Assembly: GCA_002964805.2 (NCBI GenBank)
Contig: PUDQ02000003.1
Coordinates: 4,278,001-4,342,000 of the forward strand
DNA from: Trametes villosa
Lineage: Eukaryota > Basidiomycota > Agaricomycetes > Polyporales > Polyporaceae
DNA: 64,000 nucleotides
Direction of reading: 5' to 3'
Shown in pieces: positions 21,301 to 31,185 of the stretch. Position 1 is the first letter of the stretch. The number at the start of each line of letters is the position of its first letter. The notes under the pieces were generated by a model, which was not told the origin of the DNA, made no database searches, and was given only the letters and a program-made list of their open reading frames with translations. A program made the translations under genes and the position numbers.

Positions 21301-24300
21301 TCACTGTGATCGTCAACGCGCTACGCGAGTTCGTTTCCAACGTGTCCACCAGCGCCGCTCCGAACCTACTCCCGGCCCGCTGAATAGCGTACAAGAGAGC
21401 CGAAAGACCAACATGGCTCGACAACGGCGCCTTGGTGATATAGTCGGTCACGTAGTAGATGAGAGCTTTCGCGCCCTGGCCCGACCCGATATGCTTAATG
21501 TCCATGTTCGCGCGCATCAGGAACATCACAACATCGTTATAGTTCGCGATGCGGGGGTGTAAGCGGCGAAGGATGATGCCCCCGCTCTCCTCGTCGACGA
21601 AGGTCACCGGCCGTGTCGAACCGTCAATTCGCATCCGGCAGTGCTCGTCATCCTTGGGCTCCCCGGACCGAAGGTACTTCCAGCACGTCTCTGTATGCTC
21701 GTGCCAGTTGAACGCTCTAACTTGCTGATTCACGTAGAGCTGGTATTCATGATCGAAATCCTCGGGGTTGGTCGCGCGGATGTCTGGTGGCGGAAGTACG
21801 GCAGGATGCGCATTCCCGAACCGCGGACGCGGCAAAGGCGTGCCATCCGGCTCCTGCACGATCCCGGTCGTTCCGAGCAGTTCGCACTTGATGATGGACT
21901 CCAACCACCGGAAAACATCGCTCTCGTATTCCCGCGAGTCGACCATCAAGTCGCGAAGACGTTGTGGGGATGGGTGTCCTTCGAGCCAAATCAGCATGTG
22001 GCAATGTAACGTCCCCTTTCCCTGCGCTTCCACCGTACCGAAATACGCCTTGCACGTTCCGAAAAGGCCCCGCCCTGGCCTCCCGTAGCGCAAGATAATC
22101 CGTAAGAACCCGGAGATCATGGTCTCAAAGAACATCGCGCACGCGGCAGGATTGCGCGCTGCTATGATCTTGCGCCTCCATTCGGTGAGTTCCTCCCCTC
22201 GCACCATATTCTCCAAGACGATGTTCTCCCCGGCATACAATCGGACCAGCGGGTGGGTGACGTCGGAAGGATTAAGGGTAACAAACAATGCCGGCGTGCC
22301 CTTGAAGTGTACGAGAGCGCGGATTTCGTTGCGCAGCATAACCTTGTACGCTGCCGTCCCAGGTAGATCACGACCGACCATGCTGACTTTCCTAAGTAAC
22401 GCAACAGCATCGCACTCCAGTCGCGCCTGCGGCTGATATAGCGGATTTTCCTTGTACTTGCGCATGAGCCCCTCCAGCACGGCGACGTCGATACGCAACA
22501 ACCGCCCGACGATGTCCTCCGCTTGCGATGCGCGCACCCGAAAATTGACCGTATCGCACACGGCCTTTTTCTGCCGTATGTTATAATAGACAAACGCGAA
22601 ATCGGGATCCTTCGAGAACGCGTCGTCGTCCAGCATCAGTAAGTACTTCAACTGGTCGTCCAGCGATAGGGGTACTTCACGCCTAGGTTCGAAAAACCCG
22701 CCGATTCCCCACGGATCCAATGCGGGGAACAGCCAGCTCAACAGGCGCGGATTCTCGAAGTCAGGGACGAACCGATTCCCTGCCTGCGACTTCACGAAGC
22801 CTCCGCCATCGAGGCAGTGCGTGAGTGCGGTCGTCTTCATCTGCTCGTATGATTGAGGACTCAGATCCCCCTCCGTGTACCCCACGTTCTCCATTAGGAT
22901 CTCGCCGTCGTCACCCGGACCGTCCACCTCCTCGTTGCGACCTGTATAGTCCGCGGTCGCACCCCGAAGCGCATCATTGTTGTACAGGAACCCAATCTCT
23001 ATCGAACAGGGAATCCCTTCGTCCACATCGCGGGTGGCCTCGCCAAAGAGCCGATCAAGGTTACGTTGACTAAGGCCATGGAACTCGGGGCTAAGCGCGT
23101 AATGAGGGTTGCGAGCGATGAGGAACTCGATCAGAGTCCGTACACGCGATCGCTTCACCAAGGCCGGGCTGAGCGCGCCAATCGTCTCCAGAGAAGGCTT
23201 CGTCTGTCCAACAAATACTGCGCAAACGGTGTCACGTAGCACGTCCTCCCCAGGGGGCAACACGTCGTTGAGGTGCGTAGCGTCCTGCGGCATGATGATG
23301 ACATTCCCTTTGATGCACCGCTGAGACGCTTCAGGTCTCGACAGCACGTTGTCCTCGCGATGCAACTCCGTAAATCGGAACGAGATTCTGCTCGCTCGAG
23401 CACGGGAGATCAACAACCGGTCGAACGGCGTAGAGTCCTGGAACGCGCGCTTGACGACCTCCGGCAGCTCATCGCGCCCGTAGTACAGCCAATTCGCCAA
23501 TGCGAACTTCGGCATCCGCCCCTTTGTACACCACTCCGCGGAACATCCAGTGCAGACCTGCAAGTCGCCTACAGCCCAACGGTCCAACATTCCCTTCGGA
23601 TGCAAGAGAGCGCGCTGATAGACGTCGAAAGCGTACGTCGTCGGACGTACGTGCAGCGGCAGGTCATCGTTCCGCAGTAACGACAGGTCCACCGATTCTA
23701 AAGCCGTCCGATGCAATAGGTCCGATCCAAACTTCCGCCCACATACCGCGCAAACTCCAAACCGGAGACGCGACGTATCCATGTCCTCCTGCCATTCGCG
23801 GATGATGGCTTTACGCAATTCATCGCTCGCCACGGTCAGGTAAGAGTCGCCTTCATTCGGTTCCACCGGGTCGAATCGGTTCCGTGCGTTCAAGATCTGC
23901 TCGTCGCGGCGAGGGCATCGCAACGTGCGCATGAGTACGATTCCCAAACCACAGCCGGACGAGCAAGAATGGCAGCATAGTCGCCTGCGCAAATCGCTTG
24001 CAGTGTCGCGGGTGAGGTGCGGTAGTCCATGGAAATCGCACAGCAGCCGAAGATCCGCCGTGTGCCATACGTCAAACACCTCCAGCACGGAGCTCAACTT
24101 CCCTTTGAGCATCAGATCATCCACGCCGAGATTCCAACCTTCGAGCGGACCGTCGCGCTGCAGCGTCATAATCGCCGAATACAAGTAGTTTCGATTGACG
24201 TCCAAGTCCCCGCGTTCACACTGCGCCACCGATACCCGGTCCGGTCGGACCGCATCGACACGCACTAAAATATCGGGAACCATGCACCGTTTCATCAACG

Positions 24301-24523
24301 TTCCGCGACATTGTAGTACCCAACCGAACTCGTACTTACCCAAGACTAAATCTCCGTCTTCCCCGCAAGGGATAGACAACAACTCCAGGGCATCCAGCGC
24401 TACATAAGGTCGGGAGTCAGCATTGTGCGCTTCACGAGGTACTGACGCACATACAATCAGTAACATCCTGTTCAGCGAGGCCGCCCTGCTCGTGCGCGCG
24501 GCTAGACCCCCGCCCGTCCACAT
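18344..24523 (-). CDS. Helitron replicase-helicase (Rep-Hel)
   Basis: Rolling-circle transposition protein joining an HUH endonuclease to a Pif1-type helicase. One uninterrupted reading frame of 2,059 residues, with no introns although neighbours are intron-rich. Cys-rich segments lie near residues 180-190, 256 (CAVCGRKFG) and 321. Rep domain: FVTLNPSDVTHPLV about residue 745, the HUH motif LHCHMLIW about 840, and the two-tyrosine nuclease motif YYVTDYITK about 1022. Helicase: Walker A GGVGGTGKT about 1572, DEVSM about 1649, FLGDFGQL about 1688, DYKSQGRSL about 1971 and MLSRVRSLRGL about 1998. An acidic linker separates the two domains. All catalytic motifs are present, so the protein is potentially active and the insertion probably young. 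It occupies the interval between the R1 and R2 reductase genes on the opposite strand. Confidence 0.93.
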   Translation of the reverse strand: MWTGGGLAARTSRAASLNRMLLIVCASVPREAHNADSRPYVALDALELLSIPCGEDGDLVLGKYEFGWVLQCRGTLMKRCMVPDILVRVDAVRPDRVSVAQCERGDLDVNRNYLYSAIMTLQRDGPLEGWNLGVDDLMLKGKLSSVLEVFDVWHTADLRLLCDFHGLPHLTRDTASDLRRRLCCHSCSSGCGLGIVLMRTLRCPRRDEQILNARNRFDPVEPNEGDSYLTVASDELRKAIIREWQEDMDTSRLRFGVCAVCGRKFGSDLLHRTALESVDLSLLRNDDLPLHVRPTTYAFDVYQRALLHPKGMLDRWAVGDLQVCTGCSAEWCTKGRMPKFALANWLYYGRDELPEVVKRAFQDSTPFDRLLISRARASRISFRFTELHREDNVLSRPEASQRCIKGNVIIMPQDATHLNDVLPPGEDVLRDTVCAVFVGQTKPSLETIGALSPALVKRSRVRTLIEFLIARNPHYALSPEFHGLSQRNLDRLFGEATRDVDEGIPCSIEIGFLYNNDALRGATADYTGRNEEVDGPGDDGEILMENVGYTEGDLSPQSYEQMKTTALTHCLDGGGFVKSQAGNRFVPDFENPRLLSWLFPALDPWGIGGFFEPRREVPLSLDDQLKYLLMLDDDAFSKDPDFAFVYYNIRQKKAVCDTVNFRVRASQAEDIVGRLLRIDVAVLEGLMRKYKENPLYQPQARLECDAVALLRKVSMVGRDLPGTAAYKVMLRNEIRALVHFKGTPALFVTLNPSDVTHPLVRLYAGENIVLENMVRGEELTEWRRKIIAARNPAACAMFFETMISGFLRIILRYGRPGRGLFGTCKAYFGTVEAQGKGTLHCHMLIWLEGHPSPQRLRDLMVDSREYESDVFRWLESIIKCELLGTTGIVQEPDGTPLPRPRFGNAHPAVLPPPDIRATNPEDFDHEYQLYVNQQVRAFNWHEHTETCWKYLRSGEPKDDEHCRMRIDGSTRPVTFVDEESGGIILRRLHPRIANYNDVVMFLMRANMDIKHIGSGQGAKALIYYVTDYITKAPLSSHVGLSALLYAIQRAGSRFGAALVDTLETNSRSALTITVNSMLSRMEISHQQVMSYLIGGGDHYTSHRYRPLHFGSFDRLFRRVWEEGYVPSVVDDGGVNSGGTGSAANAPVSASHDSDVQSSTGVVTDEVVAPDVAADDEDDRGSADSVLLLLGEGSISAVSQQNDYMFRSDTEPFESMCLYEFVGLVERITRSREDRRVDRRQAGTSAAGRRAEARGLFTDEHPLYETHMLRKRTVWLVPVILGDAVPRPDRSVEERNAWSRMMLMLFVPWRHPKELKTEAETWDAAYARRSHEIGDEHAAIVRNMNVLSECRDARDEIGRSVQALGAVELMGVGSAEDGDDGEMLMVARQRGEEIEGFYEELDGFASVVGSMPDEGVDILQARLDQELGFRGRRALDICQAAQSEELPGSGPDGTTPIVEVSASRLAKEHEVMRSLKKRRRPEGDDEQERPRSRRVVSHARDVDPVMEVSSLGEPSNASIGTRRLGGAVDNESKMGVIRQVIKERGLDRNEEQLRAFDIVARHACFNNGQLLMYIGGVGGTGKTYVVQAILRLFHLLGRDDEILVAAPTGAAALLIGGYTMHSLAMLPERKKGCNIEPLMQLWKKIRWAITDEVSMVGGKLMSQWSSRIQQAKGDDGTFADAPFGGVNMIFLGDFGQLRPVKQSALYSYKLVKSPGLEACRDQQGVSALMGAFLWRSISKVVLLKQNQREKEDPVYAEILARVRVGACRERRQGLYMGDVDILRGRELCRLADESPDELMTFKDAPVIVGRKKIRDVLNARIIAHRAAESRQVVHLYHSRDSISKQPVDGSLRDALWGLPSTATEDSFGRLPLFPGMRVMIQENLAFSHGVVNGAEGTVEDIVYDEDDEGRRYATVVRVRIVGAGSVCATLPDDVVPIFPESTSFRHAMLDRGRPCARNVARSQVPLLPAYAYTDYKSQGRSLTRAIVDLDSAQSLQGVYVMLSRVRSLRGLAILRPFSFAKLVNKASEELRDELARLDSLDQATARWYYTSEATDEPGMR
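18344..24523 (-). mobile_element. Autonomous Helitron core; ends not resolved
   Basis: The Rep-Hel gene defines an autonomous Helitron. Such elements usually start with TC and end with a short hairpin followed by CTRR, inserted between A and T, without terminal inverted repeats or target duplication. With the gene on the minus strand the 5' end should lie to the right of 24523 and the hairpin end to the left of 18344. No unambiguous end was identified on either side by eye, so only the coding core is marked. Confidence 0.7.
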
Positions 24524-25477
24524 CGTACACTAACCACAGCGCTCGCGTTAGCCCTGTACCTTCCAGAGAGCCCCACATACTAATACTCACAGCGCAGAGT
24601 ATCAAGAACAGGTAACAACTCGGTTATCGCAGTGTCTGCAACGGCAGCGTGATCCATGTCGGTGTCGGTGAATATCGAGTGAAGAATACGCAGATGATAG
24701 TAGCAAGCAGACAATCCTCAAAGGTGAGATGCTCCCTCGCTCTCCGTTCTAGCTCTTTATACCGACATTCGCTCCCGCCATATGTACCGCCGTTCGTGCA
24801 TGCCCGACATCTCGCGCGACAATGCGACACCGTTCGGCACGGCTTGTGACCGAGAAACGCGCGTCGACCTGGCCCGCACAGTGTCAGTCACCAACATCGC
24901 GAAAGACACCTAGGCACTCTACTCCGGTCGCCGCTCTGCTTCGTGACGCGACCCCGCTCGGCACAGGAGATGCTCACTCCCGACGGAGAGACGCGCGTCG
25001 GACTGGCCCACACCACGTCCGCTCGAAACGCTTGGACATTCCAAGCTTCAGGCACGCACACCTTAGTTTACGCACATACCTGACTCACCCCTTCTCATTT
25101 GCCAAGCCTCCTCGGAGCATAATCAGTAAGCTCGCCTCACCTGACACGCTCACCGGACCTCGGCGCATACCCTCCTCAGTCGTTAGCGCCGGCTGCCGTC
25201 GTACAGCTACGCCTGTCGTACTCTGATTCCATTACCCAGGTGAGTCAGCTACACATCACATGCTCCATGCAGTCCACAAAGCAGCTCGTCACCTTTCCCG
25301 CGCAGATGCCAGAGGCCGCGTACACCGATGGCACTCGTCGACCATGGCAAACGCACATTTATAGCAGCCCTACCTGCATATACGCAACTCATTCGCAGCG
25401 TCGACTAGGACGCCGGAACGCGCGACGACCTGAACGCGTAATAAGTCTCCGAATACCACCTCGTCAGCATCTGCAAA
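24524..25477. other. Spacer between Helitron gene and R2
   Basis: No supportable gene. Similar GC-rich segments recur (around 24840, 24960 and 25400, each with an acGCGCGwCGaCCTG-like core), suggesting diverged repeats. The expected 5' Helitron end and the R2 promoter should both lie in or near this stretch. Confidence 0.4.
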
Positions 25478-26770
25478 ATGAGTAGCGAGGCACACGGAAC
25501 AACCGACCCCATCTTACACCCCGACGAAGCGCGGTTCATACTGCACCCTGTCCGGTATCCTCAAGTGAGTTCCAATGTCGGCGACTCCCTCTTCTGAGCT
25601 TACAACATTCCGTCCACAGATCTGGGACGCTTACAAGAGCGCACAATCGGCGTTCTGGACAGCTGAAGAAATCGACCTCGCCACCGACGTCCAACATTGG
25701 ACAAACAAACTCACCGCTCAAGAGCGATCTCTGTTATCCCTGCTACTAGGGTTCTTTGCTAGCTCGGACGGCATTGTTAATGAGAACCTCGTGCAGCGGT
25801 TTTGCAGCGAAGTGCAAATACCCGAGGCCCGATGTTTCTACGGATTCCAGATCATGATGTACGCAACGGTGCTTCGTCCTTCGCGCATCCACTAACCTGT
25901 CGCGCTATCTACAGGGAAAACGTTCACGCAGAAACTTACTCCCTCCTCTTGCTGACTCTCGTACGCGATGCCGAGGAACAACGCCGTCTCTTCCACGCTA
26001 TATCTACCATCCCGACTGTGAAGGCTAAAGCCGACTGGTGCATGCGCTGGATCGAAGACAGCACACGCCCATTCGCTACGAGGCTCGTCGCGTTCGCGGC
26101 GGTGGAAGGGATCTTCTTTTCTTCGTCGTTCGCCGCCATTTTTTGGCTCAAGAGTCGCGGACTAATGCCCGGGCTGGGCTACTCGAACGAGCTGATATCA
26201 CGCGACGAAGGCCTGCATACCAGCTTCGCGTGTCTCCTCCACGAACATCTTGACGTCAAGGCCGACAAAGACACAATTCTCATGGTGATCAAGGAAGCGG
26301 TCGCACTCGAGACCGCGTTCTTCCGCGGTACTTCGGTCCTCTCCCACACATTCTCTGCGCGTTCTCACCCTATAAATCTACTGTAGATGCACTCCCTACT
26401 CGACTTCCAGGCATGAACGGCGACTTGATGGCGATCTACATCGCATATATCGCCGACCGGCTGCTCGTTCAGCTTGGATGCGAGCGCTTCTACCTGCACG
26501 AGAACCCGGTACGTCTCGCATACGCTATCGCAGCCATGGTCGACAGCGCTCACCTGATCCATACAGTTCCCCTTCATGCAATCCATAGGCATGGATGGGC
26601 GTACGAATTTCTTCGAGCGGCGCGTGTCTGAGTATCGCACCGCCAGCGTCAGCGATCACCTCCGCGGAACAGGAACCCGTCTATTGTAAGCACAACCGAG
26701 CTATGTTTATGATGTACAGACCGCTTACGCGCGGATCCTTACGCGCAGCACGATCGACGAGATGTTCTGA
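25478..26770 (+). CDS. Ribonucleotide reductase class I small subunit (R2)
   Basis: Supplies the tyrosyl radical to R1. Six exons join in phase: 25478-25564, 25620-25858, 25915-26327, 26387-26508, 26567-26685 and a 22-nt last exon 26749-26770; 333 residues. All six di-iron ligands (D79, E110, H113, E173, E207, H210) and the radical tyrosine Y117 are present, in the contexts [23 protein letters not shown] and SRDEGLH. The last exon encodes TIDEMF, which completes an R1-binding C-terminal tail of the FTLDxxF type ending in Phe. The N-terminus is short, only 29 residues before the IWDAYK segment, so the usual regulatory extension is missing. Every splice site is canonical and no stop interrupts the frame, so the gene appears functional. 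It matches the R1 gene 10 kb upstream on the same strand. Confidence 0.92.
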
Positions 26771-28720
26771 GTGCTCACATCCCTCGAATGCCCTCGCCGC
26801 GCATCAGGGTCAACCAACACACCAGATGCCAACCCGGACCTATGCATTGCCACCATATGTCTCAAGCTTCTTATCGCCTTATGTATCCTAATGATCGTCA
26901 ATGTATATACCCCACGTTCGATTTGTCCAGGCACCCCCAAGTATGTACAACTACCTCTCCGACATCTGCTCCTCCCCACTCCGTCCTGCTTCGTCAACTT
27001 TCCGTTTCTGTCTTGACCTATGTCGCCCCTACGATACGTACTGTACTAATGATCTCAGCACCGTTGCGAATCCAATCCCGACCGCTTCATCATGCCAGCA
27101 CCGGAAGCACCGGCGTGGAACGCTCACATGTTACGATAAGCGCCCGAAACTCTACCTGCTCGCGCTGGGTCGCGTGCGAACCGGCACAGCGCTGCCTCGA
27201 CGGTACGCGGTACAAGCCACCCAAGAACGCTGCCCAAGCAGCAAGTGCACTCTGAGCTGCCGTGAATAAGTGCGCAATCTCAAGATTGGACTCAGGCTTA
27301 AGCATCGCTGAGCGTCAATGCCGTCGACCTAGGTAGTAGATCGAGATCAACTTCGCGATACCGTGACAGCAGCGCCTACGACTCTCCGCTCTCGTCCCCA
27401 CGCACAACATCGGAGTACCGGTATCTTAGTATACTAGACGTAAAGAAACGTTGCTTTCATACGGGCGTTCTGCATACTTACCAACTTACCCACAGCGGTC
27501 CGCATGGCCAGCCGCCGCGTGACGGTGTTCCCTCTACCGCGGACTCTCGAACACCGTTCACTCGCGCCCATACATTCGGTTTACATGGCTTCGGTGAGGT
27601 CTACGTATGCAGTGTACGGTAACTACTTCACATACACTACAACACCGCAAAGAACTTATGCAGCGCCGCGACAGAAATCCCCATTCACAAATATCTGAAT
27701 GCCTGGTCCCGACTCAACGCCTTGCCATAGGCCAGTCCGGAATTCCCGAGGACGCCCAACAGTTCCTATGGTACAATATCTCGCACCCATACCGCCAGGC
27801 GACGGTTGCCATACGCTGTCTTTAGTCATTCCAACGCAAAACCAAATGTCTGCTATCACGCCGGCGCACACATCGAGCAACCGCGAGTCTGGGTCGATGT
27901 CCTACACGTTCGTGCTCACGTCTGACTACCGCAGTAGCCTATGAAACTTCTCAACGCCATCTGCTCCACGCAAACCCGGCTGGCGCATCTCTCTCCGTGA
28001 TGCGCTAACTTCCGCAGAACGTCCTAGCTCCGGCCGATCCGCCAACCCGGATACCCAAGGGCCGGGACCTCGCCGATGTGCGGAGCCGTTCACTCAACCA
28101 GCTCAGGCTGCCGTGCCGTACAACCGCGTAGTACCCACATGTTACTCGGCATCCCCTATATTCCATCCGCTGAACTTCCCCTTTGCAGACGAGTCTATAC
28201 GACTGTCAGACGTGCTCAAGCCACAAACACCAAACTCCCGCCCACCCTCAAGCGTACTATCCCTGTGCAGAGCTCAATCGAGCGATATCCCATCCCGTAG
28301 CAAACGAGACGGTAGCGGCGAACACCTGTACGTGAGCACGTCTGGTAGATCAAAGGCAGCTGAGTCACGCACATCAGTTTTCATGCCAAGGGCAGATACC
28401 CAGCGGACCCTTAACGCCACTTCAAAGTGCAGAGCATCAGATGATTGCGAATACTGCCGTGAGTCAACAAACCCGACTGCGGCAATGCAGACGACCCTGC
28501 TTATTCCACGGCAATCTTCACAATCATCTGCTGCACACACCATGACCGTTCTTGTGGCAAACCACATGTCGTCCATCACGTAAACCAGGACGGAGCTTTG
28601 GTGATGTATGCGCACGCTTGACTCCCGTTTGTTTGGTCTGATCTCGGCTATTGCAGCACATAAAAGCCCGCTAAGACGCCACATACCCAGCCGCATTCCC
28701 CATCCCACATACCCGCCGAA
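26771..28720. other. Stretch with weak coding signals only
   Basis: A plus-strand frame from about 28018 to 28330 follows a CAG acceptor-like site and encodes Pro-rich text with FHPLNFPFADESIRLSDVL; it may be an exon of an unrecognised gene. A minus-strand frame at 27090-27305 contains an Ala-rich hydrophobic run. Neither could be assembled into a gene. Confidence 0.35.
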
Positions 28721-29561
28721 ATGTCTGGTCCGTCAAACCCACAGTCCCCGCAGCACCTATGCGCCGTCTGCGAAACCCCGACTACGCTAGCCTGCCCTTT
28801 GTGCTTTGCAGACACCGGTTATGTATACTGCTCATATGAACACTTCCAACGGGTACGTAACGACCTACACGCATACACCGGCAATGTCGACGTCAACTCA
28901 CCCACACAGCACTCCAACATCCACGACATCACTTGCCCTCCGTGGGATTTGGTGACCTCTCCCCTGGGAGATCTCACCTCCGCGAACAACACGGCTCCGA
29001 CGATCGACGCGATACCTCATCCACCAGGGCCTACTCCTCTTCTAAGCCCTCGACCACAACATCCGGGAGTATGCGAGAATGAGTACGCGGTCAGAGCATG
29101 TCTCTTCCCCGGGGACGAACGTACGTAGACGGCACACTACGCTATACCGCGACGCTCACACAAGCTGGTCTTGCACAGCCATGCACCGTTTTCTGGATAT
29201 CACCTGCAGCACCGTCACGAGTTCGTATGATCGCAACCCTCACTCTTTCGCGCACGTCTCTCGCGTTCTTCCGAATGGGCAGGCCTCCTTCATCATTCAT
29301 TTCGACCCCCGGGGTTATCCTCGCACGAGTCCCTTCCATATCTTCTACTGCCCCCTATCGTTCGCCATACACTCAGGATTAGACAACAGGGCACTACAAT
29401 CCCTTCTTGCCGACTGCGTCCCTCAGCCTAAGCCATGGTCTGGTACTTTGATCGTTCTGAAATACGCTGACATGTTCTGTAATGCATACATTGACTTCGA
29501 CGAGAGCGACCTCGACGACCTCTGCTTCTACTTCGCTCACTATGGCGTTCCTACGGCGTAA
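28721..29561 (+). CDS. MYND-type zinc-finger protein
   Basis: MYND fingers bind proline-rich partner proteins. Three exons join in phase: 28721-28852, 28910-29124 and 29165-29561, with GTACGT and GTAGAC donors and CAG or AAG acceptors; 247 residues. The finger fills residues 14-53: CAVC, CPLC, YCSYEH, and after the first intron HDITC, so the last zinc ligands lie in exon 2. The C-terminal half (PRTSPFHIFYC, then GTLIVLKYADMF and an acidic FDESDLDDL) resembles a small domain common in Agaricomycete hypothetical proteins. The second donor is a weak match, but it is the only one that keeps the frame. Role unknown. Confidence 0.6.
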
Positions 29562-30189
29562 CCCCGCACTCTCCATAATTTTTCGTACCCTGTCCATGTC
29601 CATGTCCATGTATACATATAGCGTACCCCCCTCTTTGCTTCGCCTGTGTATATTGTATATATATATACTGTATACCGTATATAGCCTATAATACCGCCGA
29701 CATCTCCGCGCACTCCCGCCGTTAGTAGGACGTATAGGACGTATCTAACCGCTGATTCGAAGCCGTCGTGACCGCGACAGCAGACTCAAACCACGATACC
29801 GTAGTATACCTCCCATTATCCCATTAATATACCCATCACAATTGTTTCCAGCACGTACCCGAGGTGCCATCCAACACTCCAAACTGTGCACCGTCCAAGA
29901 CCCAGACGCGCATCGACTCTCGAGCAACTCGCAGAAAGGCTGAACTACCAAGGTCAATATCCCAGAACTCACTGCTGAACCCACGGCGCACGCATGAACC
30001 CGCCCGGGGCGATACAGAGACACAGGCACTCTCATATAAACGTCCGATTATAAAGAGTAGAGGACGGGGGTAGGGGGAGCTACCGTTACTCACACATACT
30101 CAAGCGGTGCCACGGCGTCGCGCGAATGCGACCTACCGTATTCTAACATGTAGTATATAAGATAACATCACAGCTAATCATAATCATGT
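29562..30189. other. 3' flank, AT-rich, no gene seen
   Basis: Contains a TATA-repeat run (about 29650-29690). No coding frame with support was found. Confidence 0.45.
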
Positions 30190-30452
30190 ATGTACCCACC
30201 GCAGCCCAGCCAGGATCAGCTCACTGCCGCCCACGGCCCTCCCACTTCTGCCCATCAATCATCTGCAACTCCCCGCCGGAAACTTAAAGAAAGACGACGA
30301 GGAGCGAAGAAGGCGGCCGCGAGCCAGCGGCGGATTGTTCGGACCGGACATCGGACGTAGCGGATTACATAGAAGAGTCGTGGGAGCGAATGTCCTTTCT
30401 GCACGACCTGAAACGCGAGCGCACGTGGCAACTACCCCGGAACGTTTCGTAA
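30190..30452 (+). pseudogene. Frameshifted short basic ORF
   Basis: An ATG at 30190 opens MYPPQPSQDQLTAAHG, runs into a strongly basic stretch (PRRKLKERRRGAKKAA) and stops at 30360. From about 30342, another frame continues with clearly coding text (SDVADYIEESWERMSFL, then LKRERTWQLPRNVS) to a stop at 30450-30452. The two halves look like one protein of about 85 residues broken by a single frameshift, unless a very short intron joins them. The basic stretch could be a bipartite nuclear signal. No family is recognised. Confidence 0.4.
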
Positions 30453-31042
30453 TTTGTCCTCTGAAGACCTGACCACTACGTGTCCAGGAACAGTTACGAC
30501 GTGCATCTATTGCCCGCTCATACTGCTCTCAAGCTTTCTCGACGTCGTTCAGCAGGGCAAGAGGATTCATTCAATCCCACCGGCACCTGCCGACGCGCTA
30601 ATCAGGCCACGTAAAGCACGTGGGATCATCAGGTTCTCTACCATCTGCTTCTAGGACGAAGTGGGCGAGCGTTACGTACCGCTCTCCGGAACTCAGCCTA
30701 GAGATCTCGCAATACTCCACAGGTCTGGCACAGTACAACATTGTCAACTAACCATAATACTGGATCCTCCCGGAAGCTCTTCGGAGTCGTTTCACACGAT
30801 GCTGTCGCGATATTGGAATACGGTGGCAGGATAGGGCCCTCAAGTCGTGGATCCTGCGCTCGACATTCAGGGAATACTTTGCAATGCTCTGACTAGTGTG
30901 AGAGCGCGGTAGCACAGTGACAAGCCGCTTACACTAACACTCAGGGCAGCGCAGGGCGCATTTTGCCGAGCATTCAGCAACAGTTCAAACCCGGACGCAC
31001 CGCGGTCCCATGGAACTGTCGCCTATCAAGCGAGGTGGCAGG

Positions 31043-31050
31043 GCTATATA
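31043..31050 (+). promoter_or_regulatory. TATA box of the F-box gene at 31186
   Basis: GCTATATA in a GC-rich setting, 136 bp upstream of the start codon, in the expected position for a core promoter with a leader of about 100 nt. Confidence 0.45.
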
Positions 31051-31185
31051 ACTAGGGACGCTCAGCCAGAGCCCCCGCTCCCGCCTTTCGGACGTACTTC
31101 CCAGCCACCATCGAGACGTGTATGTCGGATCCGTCACTCAGTACAGTTTTCAGCAGGAAATGCTCACACGTGTTGAACAGTGAAG

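Noticed and set aside
18344..24523. Possibility that the large protein is a host Pif1 helicase
   Set aside because: The HUH motif and two-tyrosine nuclease motif upstream of the helicase define a Helitron Rep-Hel, not host Pif1.
24822..25226. 134-codon plus-strand frame before R2
   Set aside because: Arg/Thr/Pro-rich text over diverged repeats; no start context and no resemblance to any family.
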